From Chloroflexota bacterium (GTDB lineage: Bacteria; Chloroflexota; Anaerolineae; Anaerolineales; Villigracilaceae): a stretch of 64,000 bases of DNA. The position numbers were made by a program, and so were the translations under genes. The notes below the pieces were generated by a model, which saw nothing but the letters and a program-made list of their open reading frames with translations, was not told the DNA's origin and searched no databases. Shown piece after piece: positions 35,379-44,454 of this stretch (within the stretch, counting starts at the first letter, position 1; each line of letters begins with the position of its first letter). Where the stretch lies: the NCBI GenBank assembly GCA_013388855.1, contig JACAEM010000023.1:186001-250000 (forward strand). Reading direction: 5' to 3'.

Positions 35379-36794
35379 ATGATCTATTCAAACACCCCGC
35401 GCCCCGAATCACTAAAATCCCTTTCGGATGCAATTCACGTCCCATTCTGGCTGGATGATCCAGCCAGACCTACCCCCCGCCCTCTTCTCACTGAGAATAT
35501 TTCGACCGACCTGCTTGTGATCGGCGCAGGCTTCACCGGCTTGTGGACCGCGCTTCTCGCCAAGGAGCAAAACCCTGCGCGCGATGTGGTGCTTCTCGAA
35601 GCCGGCGAGGTGGGCACTGGCGCCAGCGGGCGCAACGGCGGCTTTGTGGATGCGTCCATCACACATGGCTTCTTAAATGGGCTATCGCGGTGGCCTGCTG
35701 AGATCGCCATATTGCAAAAAATGGGAGAAGATAATCTCAACGCCATTGAGGATACGATCAAGCGTTTGGAGATCAACTGCGATTACTGCCGCGTGGGCGA
35801 GATCGACATCGCGACAGAGCCATATTTGCTGGATGAGTTCAAGGAGTTGATTGAGCTTGCCAAACCGTACAATATCCAGTTTCAATTATTCGACCGCGAC
35901 CAACTATATGAGATCATAAAATCGCCCATTTTTCTTGGCGGCATCAAGCGGCCAGACTCTTCACTCGTGAATCCTGCACAGCTTGCATGGGGGCTGCGAA
36001 AAGCCTGTCTCGACCTGGGCGTTCAAATATATGAAAAGACCCCGGTGACAAAACTCGAAGAGGAAAACAATTTCGTCATCGCCCACACTCTGCATGGAAA
36101 CGTGCGCGCCCACCGTGTGGCGCTGGCGACCAATGCATTTCCGCCCCTGTTGAAGCGCATTTCATATTACATTGTTCCGGTCTACGATTACGCCCTCATG
36201 ACCGAGCCGCTCACATCCTCTCAACGTGACTCCATCGGCTGGCATGGGCGCGAGGGACTGAGCGACGGCAACCGGCAATTCCATTACTTCCGCACTACGG
36301 CGGACGGCCGGATTCTCTGGGGCGGATACGACGCGGTCTATCACTGGGATAATGGCTTCGGCCCGCACCTGGAACAACGCCCCGCTTCCTTCGCACGATT
36401 GGCAGAGCATTTCTTCCAAGCATTTCCCCAGCTCGAAGGAATCCGCTTTACCCATGCCTGGGGCGGCGCCATCGACACCTGCTCCCGTTTCAGTCCGTTT
36501 TGGGGGACGGCGCATCACGGCAAGACCGCCTATTCGATGGGCTACACCGGGCTCGGCGTCGGAGCCTCGCGTTTTGGCGCGTTGGTGATGCTCGACCTGC
36601 TCGACGGTCGCCGGAACGAACGTACCGTCCTTCAATTTGTAAAGACCAAACCGCTTCCCTTTCCTCCTGAGCCGTTGCGCTCCATCGGCATCAAGTTATC
36701 GCAATGGTCCATCAAACAGGCGGACGAAAATCAGGGACGCGAAAATCTCTGGTTAAAAATAATGAACTGGGTGGGACTGGGATTCGATAGTTAA
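35379..36794 (+). CDS. FAD-dependent amino-acid/amine oxidoreductase (DAO family)
   Basis: A 471-residue cytoplasmic flavoenzyme. N-terminal FAD-binding GAGFTGLWTAL with the downstream LLEAGEVGTGASGRNGG motif is typical of D-amino-acid oxidase/gamma-glutamylputrescine oxidase relatives. The C-terminal FAD contact MGYTGLGVG is also present. The substrate, probably an amine or N-methyl amino acid, cannot be told. Its stop overlaps the end of the convergent regulator gene by four bases. Confidence 0.88.
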   Translation: MIYSNTPRPESLKSLSDAIHVPFWLDDPARPTPRPLLTENISTDLLVIGAGFTGLWTALLAKEQNPARDVVLLEAGEVGTGASGRNGGFVDASITHGFLNGLSRWPAEIAILQKMGEDNLNAIEDTIKRLEINCDYCRVGEIDIATEPYLLDEFKELIELAKPYNIQFQLFDRDQLYEIIKSPIFLGGIKRPDSSLVNPAQLAWGLRKACLDLGVQIYEKTPVTKLEEENNFVIAHTLHGNVRAHRVALATNAFPPLLKRISYYIVPVYDYALMTEPLTSSQRDSIGWHGREGLSDGNRQFHYFRTTADGRILWGGYDAVYHWDNGFGPHLEQRPASFARLAEHFFQAFPQLEGIRFTHAWGGAIDTCSRFSPFWGTAHHGKTAYSMGYTGLGVGASRFGALVMLDLLDGRRNERTVLQFVKTKPLPFPPEPLRSIGIKLSQWSIKQADENQGRENLWLKIMNWVGLGFDS

Positions 36795-37369
36795 CCCACT
36801 GCGAACACACAGGACAAATTTCCGTCCTCACCTATCCTGGAGGTTTGTGTTGCAGGTCGCCCCATCAACTCCGCGAGCAGGGCTTCATCCATTTTGCACA
36901 ATTCGGGATGCCTCGCGATGATCGCCGCGTACGGACAATGCCCAAAGAGGATACGCGGACCCTCCGCGCCCGCCTCCCAACGCGCGTGATATTTCATTTG
37001 ATTCAATCTCGCGATAGCGAGATTCAACCGCTTTACAATCGGTTGACCCGTAAACTCTGACTTCCCTGCCAAACGCTTTGCCAACACCTCCGGGGCAAAG
37101 CCGGAACCAGCCTCCATCAAAAGGGCATCCGCCAAAGCGGACAAGTTATCCCCCATCGATGCCTGCGGAAGCGAAAATATTTGCTCCGGTCTACCTCTTC
37201 CGTTCCTGCCGCGGGTTGAGGTCATCTCCAACCGCCCATCGGACACCAACACCCGCAAATGATGCCTCACCGTTGGTGCGGACATTTGGAGGGCACGCGA
37301 GATCTCTCGTGCAGAGGCAATACGGGTTTTGGCGAGGTAATTAAGAATTTTTTGGCGGGCAGTTGTCAT
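36791..37369 (-). CDS. SufR-like winged-helix regulator with three Cys
   Basis: A 192-residue transcriptional regulator. An N-terminal ArsR/DeoR-type winged helix (about 1-68; SAPTVRHHLRVL recognition helix) is followed by a C-terminal domain with FGHCPYAAI (Cys145), HPELCKM (Cys158) and NLSCVF (Cys187). This Cys pattern matches COG2345 regulators such as SufR, which bind an iron-sulfur cluster and repress iron-sulfur assembly genes. It is divergent from an operon that includes IscX, NuoB/CD/I and Mrp, making a cluster-sensing repressor of that operon plausible. The minus-strand TATAAT (37387-37382) lies 12 bases from the ATG, implying a very short leader. Confidence 0.82.
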   Translation of the reverse strand: MTTARQKILNYLAKTRIASAREISRALQMSAPTVRHHLRVLVSDGRLEMTSTRGRNGRGRPEQIFSLPQASMGDNLSALADALLMEAGSGFAPEVLAKRLAGKSEFTGQPIVKRLNLAIARLNQMKYHARWEAGAEGPRILFGHCPYAAIIARHPELCKMDEALLAELMGRPATQTSRIGEDGNLSCVFAVG

Positions 37370-37429
37370 ATCTACGCGATGATTATACTCACTTTCTTAT
37401 TTCTATAAATATATTTTTACATAATTCAA

Positions 37430-37457
37430 TTGACTTTGCGAAGCTGGGGAGTATAAT
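37430..37457 (+). promoter_or_regulatory. Promoter of the aldehyde dehydrogenase-nuo operon
   Basis: TTGACT (37430-37435), 16 bases, TATAAT (37452-37457). The AT-rich stretch 37390-37425 between this and the divergent promoter is the likely operator region for the SufR-like regulator. Confidence 0.7.
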
Positions 37458-37509
37458 CGCAATTGTGACAGATGGCACCATATTTGCTGGAAATCCCCTT
37501 TAGAGGAAA

Positions 37510-38991
37510 ATGATGGAATTTCAAAACTACATTAACGGCAAGTGGGTCAAAGGACGTGACACATTTCCAACAATCAATCCTGCCACTGAAGAGGTAGTGG
37601 CGGATATAGCCCAGGCTGAAATATCCGATGTGGATACAGCAGTCAACGCGGCAGAGGAAGCTTTTAAGTCGTGGCGGCTTGTTCCTGCGCCGATACGCGG
37701 GGAGATGCTTTTCAAGATCGGCGACATCCTCAAGCAGAAAAAAGAAGAACTGGCACAACTGCTCACGCGTGACATGGGCAAAGTCCTTGCGGAGGCACGC
37801 GGCGATGTGCAGGAAGCCATTGACATGGCATACTACATGGGCGGCGAGGGACGCCGCCTGCTCGGATACACCGCGCCTGTCGAGATGCCAAATAAATTCG
37901 GCATGGCAGTCCGTGACCCATCTGGCGTTGTCGGTCTCATCACGCCGTGGAATTTCCCCGTTGCCGTTCCTTCGTGGAAAATCTTCCCTGCGCTGGTGGC
38001 AGGCAATACCATCATCTGGAAACCCTCGCCGGAGACCCCCGCCATTTCTGCCGCGTTCGTGAAAGTATTTGAAGAGGCAGGTATTCCTGCTGGTGTTTTC
38101 AACCTGCTTATGGCGCCCGGCGCAGACATTGGCAGGGCGCTGGTGGAACACCCCGCTGTGCGTGTGATCTCGTTCACCGGCTCCACCACCACGGGACGCG
38201 CCATTGCCGAAGCCGCGGCGCGTTTGAACAAGAAGGTATCCCTCGAAATGGGCGGCAAGAATGCCATCATCGTTCTGGACGATGCCAACATTGAGCTGGT
38301 CACGGATGCCACGCTGTGGGCGGCATTCGGCACAACCGGTCAGCGTTGTACGGCCGCCAGCCGGTTGATCGTGCAAAAGGGGATTGCCAACAAAGTGAAG
38401 GAAGCGCTCGTCGAACGGACGAAAAAGCTGAAACTTGGTGACGGACTCGACCCCAAAGTGGATGTAGGACCCGTGATCAACAAGGTTGCGCTGGAACGAA
38501 TCCACAACTACGTGCAGATCGGTCAAAAGGAGGGTGCGCGGGCGCTGGTCGGCGCGTCGGTGGCGGATATTGGCGGAAAGGGCTTCTTCTACGCGCCAAC
38601 TTTATTTGACGGAGTCAAGCCCGGGTCCACGCTGGAGGCGGAGGAGATTTTCGGTCCGGTACTTTCGATCATCGAAGTCGAGTCGCTCGAAAAGGCGATT
38701 GAAGTCAATAATCGTTCCAAATACGGATTGTCCACTTCGATTTTCACGCAAGATGTCAACCGCGCCTTTACCGCCATGCGCGACATTTTCACCGGCTTGG
38801 TCTACATCAATCACGGCACAACGGGAGCCGAAATTCAATTCCCGTTCGGCGGCGTGCGCGGTACCGGAAACGGTCACCGCGAAGCCGGGCAAGCTGCGCT
38901 CGAAGTGTTCACCGAATGGAAATCCATCTATGTGGATTATTCAGGCAAATTACAACGCGCTCAGATCGATAACCGGGATTTGGAGCAATGA
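37510..38991 (+). CDS. Aldehyde dehydrogenase (NAD(P)+-dependent)
   Basis: A 493-residue member of the ALDH superfamily, oxidising an aldehyde to an acid. Motifs: cofactor-binding FTGSTTTGR, general base Glu246 in LEMGGK, nucleophile Cys280 in GQRCTAA, and EEIFGPVL. The C-terminal FGGVRGTGNGHREAG block resembles semialdehyde dehydrogenases acting on lysine- or sugar-derived substrates, but the substrate is not settled. AGAGGA precedes the double ATG. First gene of the operon; the stop overlaps the next ATG. Confidence 0.92.
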   Translation: MMEFQNYINGKWVKGRDTFPTINPATEEVVADIAQAEISDVDTAVNAAEEAFKSWRLVPAPIRGEMLFKIGDILKQKKEELAQLLTRDMGKVLAEARGDVQEAIDMAYYMGGEGRRLLGYTAPVEMPNKFGMAVRDPSGVVGLITPWNFPVAVPSWKIFPALVAGNTIIWKPSPETPAISAAFVKVFEEAGIPAGVFNLLMAPGADIGRALVEHPAVRVISFTGSTTTGRAIAEAAARLNKKVSLEMGGKNAIIVLDDANIELVTDATLWAAFGTTGQRCTAASRLIVQKGIANKVKEALVERTKKLKLGDGLDPKVDVGPVINKVALERIHNYVQIGQKEGARALVGASVADIGGKGFFYAPTLFDGVKPGSTLEAEEIFGPVLSIIEVESLEKAIEVNNRSKYGLSTSIFTQDVNRAFTAMRDIFTGLVYINHGTTGAEIQFPFGGVRGTGNGHREAGQAALEVFTEWKSIYVDYSGKLQRAQIDNRDLEQ

Positions 38992-39299
38992 GCAGAAAGA
39001 ACCTCTTTCTTTTTCTGGCAGTTTTGGGTTTTATCGCACCTTATTATTTCTTTCTTCAAGTCAGCGAATTTGACTTGAACGCGCTGTTTCAGCAGTTCTC
39101 AACCAGTGCGATCTTGAGCGGCATCGCCATGGATCTGCTGGTTTCTGTGCTCGTATACTGGTTTTTCATGTTCACCGAAGCGAAGAAGCTGGAAATGAAA
39201 AACCCGTGGGTCTATTTGTTGGCAACCATGTTTGTTGGTCTCTCGTTCGCTCTGCCGCTGTTCCTTTACTTTAGGGAACGCAGATTGGAAAAAAGATGA
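38988..39299 (+). CDS. DUF2834 small membrane protein
   Basis: A 103-residue protein with three hydrophobic helices (about 5-24, 40-60, 74-93), matching the DUF2834 pattern of short membrane proteins with unknown function. ATGA overlaps at both ends tie it translationally to the aldehyde dehydrogenase and to IscX. Confidence 0.8.
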   Translation: MSRKNLFLFLAVLGFIAPYYFFLQVSEFDLNALFQQFSTSAILSGIAMDLLVSVLVYWFFMFTEAKKLEMKNPWVYLLATMFVGLSFALPLFLYFRERRLEKR

Positions 39300-39505
39300 C
39301 CTTCACCTGGGAAGCATCCTATGCGATTGCGATGGAACTTCGCAGGCAACATCCAGACGTGAAGATTGAGGATATAACCCTGAAACAAATATACGACTGG
39401 ACGATAGCACTTTCGGAATTCGAGGATGATCCCGCTCTTGCGAACGACGACATCCTTTACGCAATCTATCAAGACTGGTACGAGGAGTACATCAATGGAA
39501 AATGA
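39296..39505 (+). CDS. iscX: IscX/YfhJ-like iron-sulfur assembly adaptor
   Basis: A 69-residue acidic protein with the IscX layout: an N-terminal W and helix, HPD, then [18 protein letters not shown] and [14 protein letters not shown]. coli IscX binds iron and IscS and tunes cluster synthesis. The acidic helix and the W are retained. It overlaps the DUF2834 stop (ATGA) and ends 11 bases inside nuoB, so its expression is tied to the complex I-like subunits that need clusters. Confidence 0.85.
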   Translation: MTFTWEASYAIAMELRRQHPDVKIEDITLKQIYDWTIALSEFEDDPALANDDILYAIYQDWYEEYINGK

Positions 39506-40130
39506 AAAACTGAGTTTGCCCCAATACGACATTCCCGAAGACATTCAAAATGCTGTAGCCATTACCACGCTCGACCGCCTCTACAACTGGGGGCGGCGCT
39601 CGTCGGTATGGCCCCTCATGTTCGGTCTGGCGTGCTGCGCCATCGAAATGATCGCCGCGCAAGCCGGGCGCTATGACATGGCTCGCTTCGGCATGGAGGT
39701 CATGCGCCCCACCCCCCGCCAGGCGGATATGATGCTTGTTTCCGGCACGGTCACCAAGAAAATGGTGCCTGCCATCATCCGCCTTTACAATCAAATGCCC
39801 GAACCGAAATACGTGGTGGCAATGGGCGCCTGCGCCTCGGGCGGCGGACCATTCAAGGAGGGGTACAACGTGGTCGCAGGCATCGATAAATTCCTGCCTG
39901 TGGACGTCTACATCCCCGGCTGCCCTCCAACCCCGCAGGCGTTGATCGCAGGCATGATCAAGCTGCAGGAGAAGATTGATAAACAGAGCATCAAGAAAGC
40001 CCCTTGGTATAACAAGAAAGTGAAAGAAGACGTTAACTTTGTTCCCGTTCCCGTGCTCGGACCGGACTTGATGGACCCGCGTCGCTACGAAGAAATCAAA
40101 GCCGCCGCTGCCGCAAAGGAAGGTGCATGA
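39495..40130 (+). CDS. nuoB: NADH-quinone oxidoreductase subunit B
   Basis: A 211-residue subunit that holds cluster N2 in the peripheral arm of complex I. Four Cys ligands are visible: Cys47-Cys48 (LACCAIE), Cys113 (GACASGG) and Cys143 (PGCPPTP). GAGGAG lies before the ATG at 39495; an in-frame ATG at 39426 would only extend into the iscX gene. GACASGG replaces the usual GSCANSGG-type sequence but keeps the Cys. The C-terminus is longer than the core family and overlaps the start of nuoCD. Confidence 0.93.
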   Translation: MENEKLSLPQYDIPEDIQNAVAITTLDRLYNWGRRSSVWPLMFGLACCAIEMIAAQAGRYDMARFGMEVMRPTPRQADMMLVSGTVTKKMVPAIIRLYNQMPEPKYVVAMGACASGGGPFKEGYNVVAGIDKFLPVDVYIPGCPPTPQALIAGMIKLQEKIDKQSIKKAPWYNKKVKEDVNFVPVPVLGPDLMDPRRYEEIKAAAAAKEGA

Positions 40131-41872
40131 TGACTGCCCCCGCTTCCACCACAACCATTGACCTGACCCAGCGATTCCCGGGTGTTGTCACCCCCGACGC
40201 GCGCCCCGGTTACAGCGGCTTCATCGTGGAAAAAGACAAACTCGTCGAAGTAGCCACCGCCATCCGCGACGAACTCGGTTTTGACCTGCTCACCGCTGTC
40301 ACCGGCGTGGATTATCTCCCCGAAAACAAAATGGAAGTGGTCTATCATGCCTACAAGACCACCGGCGGGCCCGGCTTAGTCTTCCGCGTACAAGTCCCGC
40401 GCGTAGACCCGGTCGAAGTGCCGTCGCTGGTCCACGTCTATCCCAGCGCCGACCTGCAGGAACGCGAAGCCTGGGACCTGCTCGGTATCAAGTTCACCGG
40501 TCACCCCGACCTGCGCCGCATCCTGATGTGGGAAGGCTACGAAGGTCACCCGCTCCGCAAGGACTGGCAGGAACCGTTCTATGAAGAGGAGGTCAAACCC
40601 TTCAAGAGCCGCTGGCCCGATGGCAAATTCTTCATGGCAGAAGACAGGAATCCATTCAAGGATAATCTCAAGTTCCCACAGAATTTCGACCCCGAGAAGT
40701 GGATTCCCGAAAATGACGAGATGCTCTACCAATCGTTGAAGCGCTACACCGTCAAGAGCGAGGATGGCATGACCACCGATCGTATCGTGGTCAACATGGG
40801 GCCACAGCACCCCTCCACGCATGGCGTCTTCCGCGCCGCGCTCACCCTCGACGGTGAGACCATCGTCGGCTTGAAGCCGGTGGTTGGTTACCTGCACCGC
40901 AACCACGACAAGATCGGCGAACGCAATACTTTCCTGCAAAACATGCCGTTCACCGACCGCCTCGATTACTTCAACTCGATGAGCAACAACTTCGGCTACG
41001 CCATCACCGTCGAAAAATTGATGAAGATCCCCGTGGCGGAACGCGCCGAATACATCCGCGTCATCATGGCGGAACTCAGCCGTATCCAGAACCACATGGT
41101 CTTCGTAGGTATGTTGCTCAACGATCTGGGCGCCATGTACACGCCCGCGCTGTACGCTTTTGAAGAGCGCGAGTTGATCCTCGACATCTTCGAAGCCGTC
41201 TCCGGTTCGCGTATGATGTGCAATTACTTTCGCTTTGGCGGCGTGGTGCGCGACGTGCCTGACGATGTGCTGCAAAAGATCAAGGATTTGGTCTTCGACC
41301 GCCTCCCCGGAAAAACCGACGAATTCGAACGCCTGTTGAGCGAGAACGAAGTATTGGTCTCGCGCTTGAAGGGCGTCAAGGTTGTGGATGCCGAGACCGC
41401 CGTCAAATATGGCGTGACGGGTCCTGTGTTGCGCGCCGCGGGCGTTCCCTATGATTTGCGCCGCGCCGATCCCTATTCCGTGTACGACCGCTTCGATTGG
41501 GATGTGGCGGTGCGCCATAATGGCGATATGTACGATAACTATCTCATCCGCATCGACGAGATCCGCCAGTCGCTTCGCATTTTGCAGCAGGCTGTCAAAA
41601 CAATCCCTCAGGGACCGATCAACTCCCAGAAACCGCAGTACCAGGTCCGGGTCCCGGCAGGAGAGTCGTATGGTCGCATCGAGTCGCCCAAGGGTGAGTT
41701 GGCGTTCTACGTTGTGTCGAATGGCAAGCCCAATCCGTGGCGCTATCACGTCCGCCCGGCTTCGTTTGTCAACATCACCTGCCTCGAGCAGATGTGCATC
41801 GGCACCAAGATCGCGGATTTTGTTGCACTGCTTGGCATGCTCGATATCGTGATGGGCGAGTTGGATCGCTAA
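40130..41872 (+). CDS. nuoCD: NADH-quinone oxidoreductase subunits C and D, fused
   Basis: A 580-residue fusion. The NuoC (30-kDa) part occupies about 1-185 with [18 protein letters not shown]. The NuoD (49-kDa) part starts at about 215 with [13 protein letters not shown] and ends in MGELDR. Together they form the quinone-pocket side of the peripheral arm. The NiFe-hydrogenase CxxC ligands are absent, so it is a true complex I-type subunit. The start is at 40130 or 40127 (ATGATG); AAGGAAGG gives better spacing to 40130. The fusion exists in enterobacteria and scattered phyla. Confidence 0.93.
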   Translation: MTAPASTTTIDLTQRFPGVVTPDARPGYSGFIVEKDKLVEVATAIRDELGFDLLTAVTGVDYLPENKMEVVYHAYKTTGGPGLVFRVQVPRVDPVEVPSLVHVYPSADLQEREAWDLLGIKFTGHPDLRRILMWEGYEGHPLRKDWQEPFYEEEVKPFKSRWPDGKFFMAEDRNPFKDNLKFPQNFDPEKWIPENDEMLYQSLKRYTVKSEDGMTTDRIVVNMGPQHPSTHGVFRAALTLDGETIVGLKPVVGYLHRNHDKIGERNTFLQNMPFTDRLDYFNSMSNNFGYAITVEKLMKIPVAERAEYIRVIMAELSRIQNHMVFVGMLLNDLGAMYTPALYAFEERELILDIFEAVSGSRMMCNYFRFGGVVRDVPDDVLQKIKDLVFDRLPGKTDEFERLLSENEVLVSRLKGVKVVDAETAVKYGVTGPVLRAAGVPYDLRRADPYSVYDRFDWDVAVRHNGDMYDNYLIRIDEIRQSLRILQQAVKTIPQGPINSQKPQYQVRVPAGESYGRIESPKGELAFYVVSNGKPNPWRYHVRPASFVNITCLEQMCIGTKIADFVALLGMLDIVMGELDR

Positions 41873-41884
41873 GAGGAGATGAAC

Positions 41885-42505
41885 ATGTACGGTAAAGGTA
41901 TTCTCAAAGGATTAAGCGTCACCTGGAAGCGATTCTGGGATACGTATCTCGATGACATTTCCTGGATGATCCGCGGCAAGAAGCGCTATCACTCCGAAGA
42001 AGGGATTAAGCACCGTTCGAGCAAGAACACGCGCGGCATCTTCACGGTTCAATACCCGGAAGAGAGGCTGATCCTGCCCGAGGAAGCGCGTTACGTCCCG
42101 TTCCTTGTCTACGATGAAGGCGCCGAGGGTAAAAAAGAAGTGCGCTGCACCTCGTGCGGTATCTGCGCCAAGGTCTGCCCGCCGCAGTGCATCTGGATCG
42201 TGCGCTCGAACGACCCGAACACGGGACGCCCCATCCCCGAGCCGACCGAGTTCTACATCGATGCCGACATCTGCATGAACTGCGGTTTCTGCGCCGAGTA
42301 CTGCCCATTCGATGCCATCATCATGGACCATGATTTCGAGATCGCATCCTACTCGCGCAACGTGTACAACATGGAGAAATTGCTCAAGCCAGCCTCCTAC
42401 TATAAGAGCATCCGCCCGGAAAATTACGCGCGCAACGAGGCGGAACGCAAGGCGAAGGAAGCGGCGAAGGCAGCCAAGGCGGCTGGAGCGGCACCGGCAT
42501 CATAA
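41885..42505 (+). CDS. nuoI: NADH-quinone oxidoreductase subunit I-like, two 4Fe-4S
   Basis: A 206-residue ferredoxin-type subunit with two full 4Fe-4S motifs: Cys88/91/94/98 and Cys130/133/136/140. These correspond to N6a and N6b of complex I. The C-terminus is a Lys/Ala-rich tail. GAGGAG lies seven bases before the ATG at 41885; an ATG at 41879 abuts the site. The adjacent genes lack NuoH, to which NuoI normally docks. Confidence 0.9.
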   Translation: MYGKGILKGLSVTWKRFWDTYLDDISWMIRGKKRYHSEEGIKHRSSKNTRGIFTVQYPEERLILPEEARYVPFLVYDEGAEGKKEVRCTSCGICAKVCPPQCIWIVRSNDPNTGRPIPEPTEFYIDADICMNCGFCAEYCPFDAIIMDHDFEIASYSRNVYNMEKLLKPASYYKSIRPENYARNEAERKAKEAAKAAKAAGAAPAS

Positions 42506-42562
42506 TTCTCCACCTTGCAGGGGCGGATGACCTCGCCCCTGCCCAATTGATTGGTAAAAATA

Positions 42563-43639
42563 ATGACTCAAATCACAAAAGAAACGGTATTAGCTGCACT
42601 CAGCAAAGTACAAGAACCAGAACTACATCAAGACCTCGTTACCCTCAACATGATCCGTGAACTGGAGATCACAGGGGATAAGGTCTCATTTACTGTCATG
42701 TTGACAACGCCTGCCTGTCCGTTGCGCGGCAAGATCGACAGCGAAGCGCGGCAGGCTGTCATGGCGATCCCAGGCGTGAAGACGGTCGAGATTAAGATGG
42801 ACTCGGATGTGCCCAACGATGGTCGCATGCGCGGGCTGGTCAACATGCCCATCCGCAATGCCATTGCCGTCGGTTCCGGCAAGGGCGGCGTGGGTAAGTC
42901 CACCGTGTCGGTGAACATCGCGGTAGCACTCGCCCAAAGCGGCGCACGCGTCGGTCTCATGGATGCGGACATCTACGGACCGAACATCCCAACCATGCTC
43001 GGCGTGGAAAAACTCCCGCCGCCGCAAGGACCGCGTCTCATCCCGGCACAGGCATACGGCATCAAGATGATCTCGATGGGTCTGCTCGTGAAACCAGGGC
43101 AACCTCTCATCTGGCGTGGACCGATGCTCAATTCCGCCATCCGTCAGTTCCTGAGCGACGTGGAATGGGGCGAGTTGGACTATCTGATCATTGACTTGCC
43201 ACCTGGAACCGGCGATGCGTCGCTTTCCCTGGCACAGGCTCTGCCCCTAAGCGGCGCGGTCATCGTAACCCTTCCGCAACTGGTCTCGCTCGAAGATGCC
43301 GGGCGTGGATTGAATATGTTCAAGACATTGGAAGTCCCCATTCTGGGAATCGTTGAAAACATGTCGTACCTCGACCTGCCCGATGGCACTCGCATGGACC
43401 TCTTCGGTTCGGGCGGTGGTGAGCAATTGGCGCAAGCCACACAGACTCCGTTCCTTGGGAAAGTGCCTATTGATCAGAACGTTCGCATTGGCGGCGATAG
43501 CGGTAAGCCAATCCTCGTTTCTTATCCTGAGTCGCCTGTGGCGAACGCCTTGCGCGATGTAGCACAGAAGATCGCAGCGCAAGTCAGCGTGGCGGCGCTG
43601 AGTACGAAGAACGAACTGCCAATCAATATTGTGGAATAA
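42563..43639 (+). CDS. mrp: Mrp/ApbC-like iron-sulfur cluster carrier ATPase
   Basis: A 358-residue P-loop ATPase that delivers iron-sulfur clusters to apoproteins; relatives (Ind1) mature complex I. N-terminal MIP18/DUF59 domain (about 1-95), deviant Walker A GKGGVGKST, and the GDASLSLAQ region. The CPxC motif that normally follows ENMSY is replaced by LDLPDGT, as in actinobacterial Mrp. So the usual cluster-bridging cysteines are missing. The ATG at 42563 is preferred over TTG at 42551. The 57-base gap after nuoI contains no terminator, so it likely belongs to the operon. Confidence 0.93.
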   Translation: MTQITKETVLAALSKVQEPELHQDLVTLNMIRELEITGDKVSFTVMLTTPACPLRGKIDSEARQAVMAIPGVKTVEIKMDSDVPNDGRMRGLVNMPIRNAIAVGSGKGGVGKSTVSVNIAVALAQSGARVGLMDADIYGPNIPTMLGVEKLPPPQGPRLIPAQAYGIKMISMGLLVKPGQPLIWRGPMLNSAIRQFLSDVEWGELDYLIIDLPPGTGDASLSLAQALPLSGAVIVTLPQLVSLEDAGRGLNMFKTLEVPILGIVENMSYLDLPDGTRMDLFGSGGGEQLAQATQTPFLGKVPIDQNVRIGGDSGKPILVSYPESPVANALRDVAQKIAAQVSVAALSTKNELPINIVE

Positions 43640-43657
43640 GCAAGGAAAGACATGGAA

Positions 43658-43687
43658 AGACCCGGCGGAAGTAACACCGTCGGGTCT
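43658..43687 (+). terminator. Hairpin after mrp
   Basis: Eleven-pair stem (one G-T) AGACCCGGCGG / CCGTCGGGTCT with an eight-base loop. The T-run is poor. Confidence 0.6.
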
Positions 43688-43736
43688 CATTCGTTAAACC
43701 AATAAGGTCAAAGCACGATACCGTCAGGAGTTGAAC

Positions 43737-44399
43737 ATGCTTGTTAGGCAATTGTCACTCAAACGGGGTGTAACCGTTGGCGCAGCAAATATTGCAGACA
43801 ACAACGAAATTCAAGAGGCGCTCACTAGGCTTGGGCTTCCTCATCCTAAAAATGTAATTGTGCTGATCGGTGGCGCGGGCGGGATCGGCTTCCTCGATAA
43901 ATTTCCCATGCGCAAAGCCGTAGGCATTGTGGCGCAGTTGGCAGAGGAGACCGGGTCTGTGGTGGTGGATGGCGGTACACAGGCGGGGATTATGACCGAG
44001 ATCGGCAGGCAGAGAAAACGGAACAATTTCTCGTTTCCGTTGGTCGGCGTGGTTTTCGACAGTCTCATCATGAAGGAGGACCCAGCTTCAATCCTGGACC
44101 CGAATCACACCCTCTTCTTTCTAATCCCCGGCGAGGACTGGGGTGACGAATCCGGCTGGATCTCGAAGATCGCCACTGCCATTGCAAGCGGGATGAAATC
44201 CATCACGGTGCTCATTAATGGCGGCAATATCTCGAGGCAGGATGTTGAATACAGCCTGATGGAGAACCGCCCTACGTTTGTCATGCGTGGCACGGGACGC
44301 ATGGCAGACGAGATCACATTGACAGGAAATATCCATCCGGTGGATATCTTCCGAAAATCTGAGGAGATCATCGCGACCCTTAGAACAAAACTTGTCTAG
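43737..44399 (+). CDS. Stand-alone SLOG-family protein (LSDAT, TRPM-related)
   Basis: A 220-residue soluble Rossmann-like protein. GGAGG (45-49), VDGGTQAGIM (77-86), HTLFFLIPGEDWGDE, a VLINGG strand and a FVMRGTGRMAD ending match the LSDAT_prok branch of the SLOG superfamily, which is related to the N-terminal domain of TRPM channels. SLOG domains are predicted to bind or process nucleotides such as ADP-ribose derivatives and are associated with effectors in prokaryotic conflict systems. Here no effector is fused. AGGAG lies six bases before the ATG at 43737; a TTG at 43731 abuts the site. Confidence 0.8.
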   Translation: MLVRQLSLKRGVTVGAANIADNNEIQEALTRLGLPHPKNVIVLIGGAGGIGFLDKFPMRKAVGIVAQLAEETGSVVVDGGTQAGIMTEIGRQRKRNNFSFPLVGVVFDSLIMKEDPASILDPNHTLFFLIPGEDWGDESGWISKIATAIASGMKSITVLINGGNISRQDVEYSLMENRPTFVMRGTGRMADEITLTGNIHPVDIFRKSEEIIATLRTKLV

Positions 44400-44454
44400 T
44401 GTCCGAAATAGTTGTTGATGATAAATATGTCCCCAAATAAGCAGATACCCCTTT

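Noticed and set aside
37426-38526. Minus-strand open frame of 366 codons opposite aldehyde dehydrogenase
   Set aside because: It overlaps the promoter and a certain enzyme gene; the product has no recognisable domain.
40376-41749. Long minus-strand open frame (457 codons) opposite nuoCD
   Set aside because: It mirrors the codon bias of nuoCD; no family resemblance, no ribosome site, and nuoCD is certain.
40780-41872. NuoD part as a NiFe hydrogenase large subunit
   Set aside because: The CxxC nickel ligands at both ends are absent; the [10 protein letters not shown] start is that of NuoD.
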